7,540 nucleotides of DNA from an uncultured Lysobacteraceae bacterium (GTDB lineage: Bacteria; Pseudomonadota; Gammaproteobacteria; Xanthomonadales; Xanthomonadaceae). The stretch covers positions 1 to 7,540 of the forward strand of contig CAMLSB010000088.1 of NCBI GenBank assembly GCA_946482565.1, given 5' to 3'. A program made the translations under genes and the position numbers. Positions 1 through 5,722 of the stretch are shown in pieces; positions within the stretch are counted from its first letter, which is position 1, and every line of letters starts with the position of its first letter. The notes beneath the pieces are model-generated. The model ran no database searches. It worked only from the letters and a program-made list of their open reading frames with translations, and had not been told where the DNA came from.

Positions 1-930
<930 letters not shown>

Positions 931-935
931 TCTTT

Positions 936-2180
936 ATGGCCGCCAGCAAATCCGCCACCAGGACCGGTCTCCGCGACGACCTCAAGCTGTTCATCTGGGA
1001 GGGCACCGACAAGCGCGGCGTCAAGATGAAGGGCGAGCAGAGCGCGAAGAGCGAGAACTTCATCCGTGCCGAGCTGCGCCGCCAGGGCATCAACCCGACG
1101 GTCGTGAAGCCCAAGCCGAAGCCGCTGTTCGGCGGCGCCGGCAAGCGGGTGACGCCGGGCGACATCGCGATCTTCAGTCGCCAGCTGGCGACCATGATGA
1201 AGTCGGGCGTGCCGATCGTCGGCGGCATCGAGATCATCGCCAGCGGCCAGAAGAACCCGAAGGCCAAGGCGCTGTACAACGACATCCGCTCGAGCATCGA
1301 GGGCGGCAGCTCGCTGCACGAGTCGCTGGGCAGGCACCCGGTGCAGTTCGACGAGCTCTACCGCAACCTGGTGCATGCGGGCGAGACCGCGGGCGTGCTG
1401 GAGACGGTGCTCGACACCATCGCCAACTACAAGGAAAACATCGAGGCGCTGAAGGGCAAGATCAAGAAGGCCTTGTTCTACCCGGCCACGGTGGTCGCGG
1501 TCGCGATCCTGGTGAGCGCGGTGCTGCTGATCTTCGTGGTGCCGCAGTTCGAGAACGTGTTCAAGAGCTTCGGCGCGGACCTGCCGGCCTTCACCATGAT
1601 GATCATCGGCGCGTCGCGCTTCATCATCGCCTACTGGTGGCTGGTGCTGTTCGTCGTGGTGGGCGCGATCAGCGGCTTCATCTTCCTCAAGAAGCGCTCG
1701 CTTGCGTTCCAGCATTTGCTGGACCGGCTCATCCTCAAGCTGCCCGTCATCGGGCAGATCATGCACAACTCGGCCATCGCCCGCTTCGCGCGCACCCTCG
1801 CGGTGACCTTCGCGGCCGGCGTGCCGCTGGTCGAGGCGCTGGACATCGTCGCCGGCGCCACCGGCAACACCGTGTACGAGACCGCGGTCAAGCGCATCCG
1901 CGACGACGTCTCGGTGGGCTACCAGGTCAACGTGGCGATGCGCCAGGTGAACCTGTTCCCGCACATGGTGATCCAGATGGCGGCCATCGGCGAGGAAGCC
2001 GGCGCCCTGGATGCGATGCTCTACAAGGTGGCGGAGTTCTACGAGTCCGAGGTCAACAACGCGGTGGACGCGCTGTCGAGCCTGCTCGAGCCGCTGATCA
2101 TGATCTTCATCGGCGGCATCGTCGGCTGCATGGTGATCGGCATGTACCTGCCCATCTTCAAGCTCGCCGCTGCGATCTGA
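936..2180 (+). CDS. pilC: Type IV pilus inner-membrane platform protein PilC
   Basis: PilC is the polytopic inner-membrane platform on which PilB acts to insert pilin subunits. The 414 residues match the usual length. Two T2SSF (GspF/PilC) repeats are visible, about residues 76-200 and 279-401. Each carries the family signature: FDELYRNLVHAGETAGVL around 138-155, and FPHMVIQMAAIGEEAGALD around 341-359. Hydrophobic membrane segments lie at about 181-204, 219-250 and 385-408. The soluble N-terminus contains a Lys/Pro-rich stretch (KPKPKP, 58-63) just before the first repeat. The ATG at 936 is favoured because AAGGA at 922-926, inside the pilB end, gives a ribosome site 9 nt upstream. The 5-nt gap from pilB implies co-transcription and probably coupled translation. 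In some relatives a pilin gene lies nearby; none lies between pilB and pilC here. Confidence 0.97.
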   Translation: MAASKSATRTGLRDDLKLFIWEGTDKRGVKMKGEQSAKSENFIRAELRRQGINPTVVKPKPKPLFGGAGKRVTPGDIAIFSRQLATMMKSGVPIVGGIEIIASGQKNPKAKALYNDIRSSIEGGSSLHESLGRHPVQFDELYRNLVHAGETAGVLETVLDTIANYKENIEALKGKIKKALFYPATVVAVAILVSAVLLIFVVPQFENVFKSFGADLPAFTMMIIGASRFIIAYWWLVLFVVVGAISGFIFLKKRSLAFQHLLDRLILKLPVIGQIMHNSAIARFARTLAVTFAAGVPLVEALDIVAGATGNTVYETAVKRIRDDVSVGYQVNVAMRQVNLFPHMVIQMAAIGEEAGALDAMLYKVAEFYESEVNNAVDALSSLLEPLIMIFIGGIVGCMVIGMYLPIFKLAAAI

Positions 2181-2197
2181 CGGACACGATCTGATAA

Positions 2198-2217
2198 GGT
2201 CGCGCACTGGCGCGGCC
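2198..2217 (+). other. Strong GC hairpin in the pilC-pilD gap
   Basis: GGTCGCGC (2198-2205) pairs with GCGCGGCC (2210-2217) around an ACTG loop, giving 8 bp with one G-U wobble in RNA. No U-tract follows, so it is not a classical intrinsic terminator. It ends 3 nt before the pilD ribosome site (AGGGG, 2221-2225). It could tune pilD translation, pause RNA polymerase, or stabilise the 3' end of a pilBC message. The pairing is seen directly; any role is inference. Confidence 0.4.
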
Positions 2218-2230
2218 GACAGGGGTCCAC

Positions 2231-3097
2231 ATGGCGTTTCTCGACCAGAATCCGGCGATCGGCTACCCGCTCGCGGCCGGCTTCGGCCTGCTCGTCGGCA
2301 GCTTCCTCAACGTGGTGATCCTGCGCCTGCCGCGCCGGCTGGAATGGCAGTGGAAGCGCGACAGCCTCGAAGTGCTCGGCGAGCCCGAGGTCTACGACCC
2401 CCCGCCACCCGGCATCGTGGTCGAGCGCTCGCATTGCCCGCACTGCAAGCACCCGCTGTCCTGGTACGAGAACATCCCGGTCTTCAGCTGGCTCGCGCTG
2501 CGCGGGCGCTGTCGCCACTGCCAGGCGCCGATCTCGGTGCAGTACCCGCTGGTCGAGCTGCTGACGATGCTGCTGGTGCTGTGTTGCGTGTGGCAGTTCG
2601 GGTTCGGCTGGAAGGGGTTCGGTGCGATCGTCTTCAGCTGCTTCCTGGTGGCGCTGTCGGGCATCGACCTGCGCACCCAGTTGCTGCCCGACCAGCTCAC
2701 GCTGCCATTGATGTGGCTGGGCCTGGTCGCGAGCATCGATCCGCTCTACCTCACCGCCAAGCAGGCGCTCGTCGGCGCGATCATCGGTTACCTGAGCCTG
2801 TGGTCCGTGGTGTGGCTGTTCAAGCAGCTCACCGGCAAGCAGGGCATGGGCCACGGCGATTTCAAGCTGCTCGCCGCGATGGGTGCGTGGGTCGGACTGA
2901 AGGGCATCCTGCCGACGATCCTGCTGTCGTCGCTGGTGGGCGCGATCGTCGGTTCGATCTGGCTGGCGGCGAAGGGCCGCGACCGCGCGACGCCGATTCC
3001 GTTCGGGCCGTATCTCGCGATCGCGGGCTGGATCGTCTTCTTCTGGGGCGGGTCCATGGTCGAGTGGTACCTGCGCATCTCCGGCCTGCGCCACTGA
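2231..3097 (+). CDS. pilD: Prepilin peptidase / N-methyltransferase PilD
   Basis: This bifunctional inner-membrane aspartic protease cleaves type IV pilin and type II secretion pseudopilin leaders at the cytoplasmic face and N-methylates the new first residue. At 288 residues it has normal length. The first hydrophobic segment (about 10-30, with the GSFLNVVILRLP motif) is followed by a cytoplasmic domain containing two zinc-binding CxxC pairs, CPHC (C69, C72) and CRHC (C94, C97), as in canonical bifunctional members. The two catalytic aspartates are Asp146 in SGIDLRTQLLPD and Asp210 in GMGHGDFKLLAAMGAW (the GxGD motif). Hydrophobic segments at about 107-120, 129-144, 155-168, 176-198, 225-246 and 259-275 make up the rest. 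ATG at 2231 has AGGGG at 2221-2225, 5 nt upstream. Its place after pilBC supports PilD; in xanthomonads one such enzyme also serves the Xps type II system (established knowledge for Xanthomonas). Confidence 0.97.
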   Translation: MAFLDQNPAIGYPLAAGFGLLVGSFLNVVILRLPRRLEWQWKRDSLEVLGEPEVYDPPPPGIVVERSHCPHCKHPLSWYENIPVFSWLALRGRCRHCQAPISVQYPLVELLTMLLVLCCVWQFGFGWKGFGAIVFSCFLVALSGIDLRTQLLPDQLTLPLMWLGLVASIDPLYLTAKQALVGAIIGYLSLWSVVWLFKQLTGKQGMGHGDFKLLAAMGAWVGLKGILPTILLSSLVGAIVGSIWLAAKGRDRATPIPFGPYLAIAGWIVFFWGGSMVEWYLRISGLRH

Positions 3098-3108
3098 CCT
3101 CGCCCCGC

Positions 3109-4161
3109 GTGACCGCTTCCCCGCCTCCTGCTTCCCGTCTCCCGTCTCCCTCCGCAAACATCCTCGTCTGTGGCGGCGCCGGCTACATCGGCTCGCACAT
3201 GTGCAAGGCGCTGGACGCCGCGGGCCTGGTGCCGGTGACGTTCGACAATCTCTCGACGGGCCATCGCTCGGCGGTGCGCTGGGGGCCGCTGGTCGAGGGC
3301 GACCTGCTCGATCCGGCCTCGCTCGCCGCGGCGTTCGCGGCCTGGCCCGTGCGCGCGGTGCTGCACTTCGCGGCACGCTCGCTGGTGGGCGAATCGGTGC
3401 GCGAGCCGGGCCTGTACTTCCGCAACAACGTCGCCGGCACGCTCAACCTGCTGGACGCGATGCGCGATGCGGGCGTGTCGCGGCTGGTGTTCTCCTCCAC
3501 CGCGGCGGTCTACGGCGACCCGGTGTACACGCCGATCGACGAGGCGCATCCGACGGCGCCGATCAATCCGTATGGCTGGAGCAAGCTCATGGCCGAACGG
3601 GAGATCGCCGAGTACTGCCGCGCCCACGGGTTGCGCGCGGCGTGCCTGCGCTACTTCAACGCGGCCGGCGCGGATCCCGAGTGCGAGACCGGCGAAGCGC
3701 ACGAGCCGGAGACGCACCTGATCCCGAACCTGCTGCGCGCAGCGGTGGCGGACTTCGCTGCCGACGGCGGCGGCAGTGGCGGCGCTGAACCGGCCAGCAT
3801 CTTCGGCGACGACTACGACACGCCCGACGGCACCTGCGTGCGCGACTACATCCACGTGGCCGACCTTTGCGACGCGCACCTGCTCGCGCTCGAGCGGCTC
3901 GAGGCGGTGCCGGGGATGCAGGTGTTCAACCTCGGCGGAGGGCAAGGCAGATCTGTGGCGGAAGTACTGGCGGTGTGCCGCGACGTGTCGGGCGCGCCGA
4001 TTCCCGAGCGGCGCTTGCCGCGGCGTCCGGGCGACCCGGCGGTGCTGGTGGCGTCGGCGGGAGCCGCGGCGCGCGACCTGGGCTGGCGGCCGCGTTACGG
4101 GCTGCGCGATTGCGTCGCGCACGCGCTGGCGTGGGAACGCAAGCGCCAGGGACTCGCGTGA
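3109..4161 (+). CDS. galE: UDP-glucose 4-epimerase GalE
   Basis: GalE interconverts UDP-glucose and UDP-galactose using tightly bound NAD, supplying sugars for LPS, exopolysaccharide and galactose metabolism. It is an extended short-chain dehydrogenase. With the GTG at 3109 it has 350 residues: Rossmann motif GGAGYIGSH at 22-30, SSTAAVYG at 129-136 with Thr131 at the catalytic Ser/Thr position, and the catalytic YGWSK with Tyr155 and Lys159. Further family blocks are LRYFNAAGAD, DYDTPDGTCVRDYIHVADL, and RPGDPAVLVAS near the C-terminus. A Gly-rich insert (GGGSGG, nt 3766-3783) sits before the IFGDDY block. The start is doubtful: there is no clear ribosome site, and residues 2-16 (TASPPPASRLPSPSA) are encoded by the C-rich repeat, whereas typical GalE begins a few residues before the glycine motif. 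No in-frame ATG, GTG or TTG lies between 3109 and the glycine motif. It starts 11 nt after pilD and overlaps coaE by 4 nt. Another sugar-nucleotide epimerase activity is possible but less likely. Confidence 0.92.
   Translation: MTASPPPASRLPSPSANILVCGGAGYIGSHMCKALDAAGLVPVTFDNLSTGHRSAVRWGPLVEGDLLDPASLAAAFAAWPVRAVLHFAARSLVGESVREPGLYFRNNVAGTLNLLDAMRDAGVSRLVFSSTAAVYGDPVYTPIDEAHPTAPINPYGWSKLMAEREIAEYCRAHGLRAACLRYFNAAGADPECETGEAHEPETHLIPNLLRAAVADFAADGGGSGGAEPASIFGDDYDTPDGTCVRDYIHVADLCDAHLLALERLEAVPGMQVFNLGGGQGRSVAEVLAVCRDVSGAPIPERRLPRRPGDPAVLVASAGAAARDLGWRPRYGLRDCVAHALAWERKRQGLA
3119..3153. repeat. Imperfect 7-bp C-rich tandem repeat, about five units
   Basis: The plus strand reads as heptads: CCCCGCC, TCCTGCT, TCCCGTC, TCCCGTC, TCCCTCC. 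Units three and four are identical and the others differ at two or more positions. The plus strand is almost free of purines. The minus strand carries four G-tracts (complement of 3119-3122, 3134-3136, 3141-3143, 3148-3150) separated by 11, 4 and 4 nt, which could in principle fold as a G-quadruplex with one long loop. In the mRNA the tract is C-rich and G-poor, like a Rho-loading site. It lies just after pilD and within the predicted start of galE. The repeat is seen directly; the structural and regulatory ideas are inference. Confidence 0.7.
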
Positions 4162-4769
4162 GCGGGTTCGTCGTCGGGCTGACCGGCGGGATCGCGTCGG
4201 GCAAGAGCGCGGTGGCGCGTGAATTCGGCTCGCTCGGCGTGCATGTCGCCGATGCCGACTCCGCCGCGCGCGATGCGTTGGCTGCGGGCTCGGCAGGACT
4301 CGCCGAAGCGGTGGCCGCGTTCGGCGCCGGCGTGCTGGACGCGTCGGGCGCGCTCGACCGCGCGGCGATGCGCCGCCGCATCTTCGAGGACGCCTCCGCG
4401 AAGCGCGTGCTCGAGGCGATCGTGCATCCGCGCGTCCGCGCCGCGCTGCAGGCCGAATGCATCGCCGCGACGGGGCCTTACGTGGTGGCCGACATTCCCC
4501 TGCTGGCGGAAGCCGGCGGTCGCGAGGCCTATCCGTGGCTCGATCGCATCCTCGTCGTCGACGCGCCGGTGGAAGCGCAACGCGCGCGCCTGCTCGCGCG
4601 CGACGGCATCGACGCCGCCCTCGCCGACCGCATGATCGCCGCGCAGGCCACGCGCGCCCGGCGCCTGGCCCTCGCCGACGACGTCCTCGCCAACACCGGC
4701 ACCCTCGCCGACCTCGCCGGCCACGTCGCCGCGCTCGACCGCGTCTACCGTGCCCTCGCCGCCGCCTGA
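4158..4769 (+). CDS. coaE: Dephospho-CoA kinase CoaE
   Basis: CoaE catalyses the last step of coenzyme A synthesis, ATP-dependent phosphorylation of the 3'-hydroxyl of the dephospho-CoA ribose, in the cytoplasm. The 203 residues match the family. The P-loop GLTGGIASGKS is at 7-17, the substrate-side VADADSAAR at 30-38 (Asp32, Asp34), IVHPRVR at 88-94 and IPLLAE at 113-118. A later segment pairs RLLARDG with an alanine- and arginine-rich lid helix, then the ADDVLANTG block. The GTG at 4158 is chosen because it overlaps the galE stop as GTGA and has AGGGA at 4148-4152, 5 nt upstream; residue 7 then starts the P-loop motif as expected. coaE directly follows pilD in Pseudomonas and related bacteria, so galE is the extra gene here. 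Translation is probably coupled to galE. Confidence 0.96.
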   Translation: MSGFVVGLTGGIASGKSAVAREFGSLGVHVADADSAARDALAAGSAGLAEAVAAFGAGVLDASGALDRAAMRRRIFEDASAKRVLEAIVHPRVRAALQAECIAATGPYVVADIPLLAEAGGREAYPWLDRILVVDAPVEAQRARLLARDGIDAALADRMIAAQATRARRLALADDVLANTGTLADLAGHVAALDRVYRALAAA

Positions 4770-4863
4770 CGCGGACTTTCCCTGACGCCGGTCGCGCTGT
4801 TTCCTGATATCCAGGCACCTCCGGGGTCGCCATGCTTGCCTGAAGCACGCCGTTGTTGATTCC

Positions 4864-4884
4864 GTGTTGCGCATCACGCAACAC
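4864..4884. promoter_or_regulatory. Perfect inverted repeat, candidate HigA operator
   Basis: GTGTTGCG (4864-4871) and CGCAACAC (4877-4884) are exact reverse complements around a 5-nt spacer CATCA. The site ends 20 nt before the higB start and overlaps the best promoter candidate. HigA-type antitoxins bind such palindromes as dimers and repress their own operon, with HigB as co-repressor; that is known for the family. The palindrome is seen directly, and its assignment to HigA is inference from position. Confidence 0.6.
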
Positions 4885-4893
4885 TCGTATAGG
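4867..4893 (+). promoter_or_regulatory. Candidate higBA promoter
   Basis: TTGCGC (4867-4872) could be a -35 element and TATAGG (4888-4893) a -10 element, separated by 15 nt, slightly shorter than ideal. The -35 element and spacer lie inside the inverted repeat, so a bound repressor would block polymerase. If correct, transcription would begin near 4899-4901, leaving almost no leader before the TTG at 4905. The rest of the 135-nt gap after coaE shows nothing else convincing. Confidence 0.4.
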
Positions 4894-4904
4894 ATGGCTT
4901 TGCG

Positions 4905-5183
4905 TTGATCAGGTCGTTCCGGCACAAGGGGCTCGAGAGGCTGTTCGAGTCGGGAAAAACGAACGGCGTCCGCACCGACCATGTGCGCCGGCTGCGCTTG
5001 CTGCTCGCGGCGCTGGACACTGCCTGCGAGATCGCGGACATGGACGTCTCCGGCTTCGGACTCCATCCCCTCAAGGGGCGCCAGGTGGGCCGATGGGCGC
5101 TATCGGTCAATGCCAACTGGCGCCTGACATTCGAACTGCGCGGCGAGCATGTCCATGCCGTGGACTATGAGGATTACCACTGA
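4905..5183 (+). CDS. higB: HigB-family mRNA-interferase toxin (RelE superfamily)
   Basis: HigB toxins bind the ribosome and cut mRNA in the A site; the antitoxin HigA neutralises them. The protein has 92 residues, exactly the common family length. It opens with the typical MIRSFRHKGLERLFESG and ends with the hallmark YEDYH. Visible conserved residues are His54, Pro55, Lys57 and Gly58 (HPLKG), Trp64, Asn71-Trp72-Arg73 (ANWR), Phe76, Asp90, Tyr91 and His92. Several of these correspond to RNA-cleavage residues described for Proteus vulgaris HigB, so the toxin looks intact. The start is a TTG at 4905; AGGA at 4891-4894 could serve as ribosome site, but may lie upstream of the transcription start. 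A four-codon frame (ATG 4894, stop 4906-4908) overlaps this TTG. The stop overlaps the higA ATG by one base. Codons ending in A or T are more frequent than in coaE or pilC, suggesting acquisition by transfer. Confidence 0.92.
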   Translation: MIRSFRHKGLERLFESGKTNGVRTDHVRRLRLLLAALDTACEIADMDVSGFGLHPLKGRQVGRWALSVNANWRLTFELRGEHVHAVDYEDYH

Positions 5184-5482
5184 TGATGATGAAGATGCAC
5201 AACCCGCCGCATCCGGGCGAGTTCATCACCGAGATATACCTGGATCCTCATGGCATCAGCGGGCGTGAACTCGCGGCAAAGCTCGATGTTGCGCCGTCGA
5301 CCTTGAGCCGCATCCTCAATGGTTCGAGTCGGGTGACACCAGAAATGGCGCTGCGCCTGTCCAAATCGCTCGGAAGGACCCCGGAAAGCTGGCTGCTGAT
5401 GCAGGACAGTCACGACCTTTGGCAGGCACGCCGGAACGTGGATCTCGCCCGCGTGCGCAAACTGCTGCCACGAGCCGCATGA
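5183..5482 (+). CDS. higA: HigA-family antitoxin, XRE-type helix-turn-helix
   Basis: HigA sequesters HigB and represses the operon. The protein has 99 residues and begins with the family opening MHNPPHPGEFI at 5-15. A helix-turn-helix of XRE type follows at about 24-63, with recognition-helix sequence APSTLSRILNG (37-47) and SRVTPEMALRLSKSLG completing the domain. The C-terminal part contains WLLMQDSHDLWQARR, usual for the family. Toxin-first order and overlap (TGATG at 5181-5185) are typical of higBA and unlike most toxin-antitoxin pairs. Four in-frame ATG codons occur at 5183, 5186, 5189 and 5195; 5183 is preferred because GAGGA at 5169-5173 lies 9 nt upstream and the stop-start overlap favours re-initiation. 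The likely target operator is the inverted repeat at 4864-4884. The gene appears complete. Confidence 0.92.
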   Translation: MMMKMHNPPHPGEFITEIYLDPHGISGRELAAKLDVAPSTLSRILNGSSRVTPEMALRLSKSLGRTPESWLLMQDSHDLWQARRNVDLARVRKLLPRAA

Positions 5483-5490
5483 CCGGCTCG
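5471..5490 (+). other. Hairpin spanning the higA stop codon
   Basis: CGAGCCG (5471-5477) and CGGCTCG (5484-5490) form a perfect 7-bp stem with a CATGAC loop. The loop contains the higA stop codon (5480-5482). No U-run follows directly, but a second hairpin with a T-run begins 2 nt later. It may protect the 3' end or help termination. The pairing is seen; its function is inferred. Confidence 0.4.
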
Positions 5491-5491
5491 C

Positions 5492-5519
5492 AACCTCGAA
5501 TCACTCCGTGGAGGTTTTT
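5492..5519 (+). terminator. Probable intrinsic terminator of higBA
   Basis: AACCTC (5492-5497) pairs with GAGGTT (5511-5516). Inside the loop CAC/GTG can stack directly on this stem, leaving GAAT as a bulge. The T-run at 5515-5519 follows the stem on the plus strand. The stem is short and partly A/T, so strength is uncertain. It overlaps the end of the convergent minus-strand gene, whose stop is at 5501-5503. On the minus strand no T-run follows, so it would act for higBA only. Confidence 0.45.
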
Positions 5520-5677
5520 GAAGCCTGTGCGCGCGCGATGTCGTCGAGCGCCGCTTCGAGCAAGTCCGGATCGCCCTCGTCGACTACGGCCATGAGATAG
5601 GCGGCTCTGTCGTCTTCTGTTTCCAGATAGTCGGCTGTGTCGTAATGGCTGAAGCTTTCCTTGGCCTTCTTGCCCAT
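5501..5677 (-). CDS. Short antidote-like protein, probably a truncated addiction-module antitoxin
   Basis: The 58 residues from ATG at 5677 contain HYDTADYLETEDDRAAYL and VVDEGDPDLLEAALDDIARA. This resembles the N-terminal half of the addiction-module antidote family typified by Haemophilus HI1420, where a segment like D-AEYL-T-ED-AAYL-A--E-GDP-L---AL-DIARARGM leads into a helix-turn-helix. Here the frame leaves the family pattern right after IARAQ and stops eight codons later, so the DNA-binding half is absent. I read the other two minus-strand frames past this point and saw no helix-turn-helix remnant. GGGG at 5687-5690 lies about 9 nt upstream of ATG 5677; an in-frame GTG at 5684-5686 would add three residues. 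No partner toxin is beside it: upstream is the Nudix gene, 45 nt away. Codons ending in A or T are frequent. It could be a decayed antitoxin, an orphan anti-addiction protein, or an unrelated small protein; family assignment is from memory of the motif. Confidence 0.55.
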   Translation of the reverse strand: MGKKAKESFSHYDTADYLETEDDRAAYLMAVVDEGDPDLLEAALDDIARAQASKTSTE

Positions 5678-5722
5678 ATCGATCACCCCGAGGTCCGCAC
5701 TGGGCGACAGCCTAATCCCTTT

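Noticed and set aside
2344..3108. Upstream extension of the galE frame inside pilD, giving a 605-residue protein
   Set aside because: The extra part is an out-of-frame reading of pilD with Ala/Arg-rich composition; GalE is normally about 340 residues.
3119..3153. Heptad repeat as a CRISPR array
   Set aside because: Units are 7 bp and directly adjacent with no spacers, and no cas genes are present.
4770..4863. Search for the missing helix-turn-helix half of the broken antidote on the far side of higBA
   Set aside because: Minus-strand readings of this stretch show no helix-turn-helix pattern, so a simple insertion splitting one gene is not supported.
2788..4884. A 698-residue open frame on the minus strand across pilD, galE and coaE
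   Set aside because: Arg- and Pro-rich low-complexity translation, no domain, and it overlaps three well-supported genes on the other strand.
4856..4893. TTGATT (4856-4861) as -35 for the TATAGG at 4888-4893
   Set aside because: The spacing of 26 nt is too long for a normal sigma-70 promoter; TTGCGC at 4867 fits better.
4853..5170. An alternative plus-strand frame overlapping higB
   Set aside because: No family resemblance, and HigB in the other frame has the full set of conserved residues.
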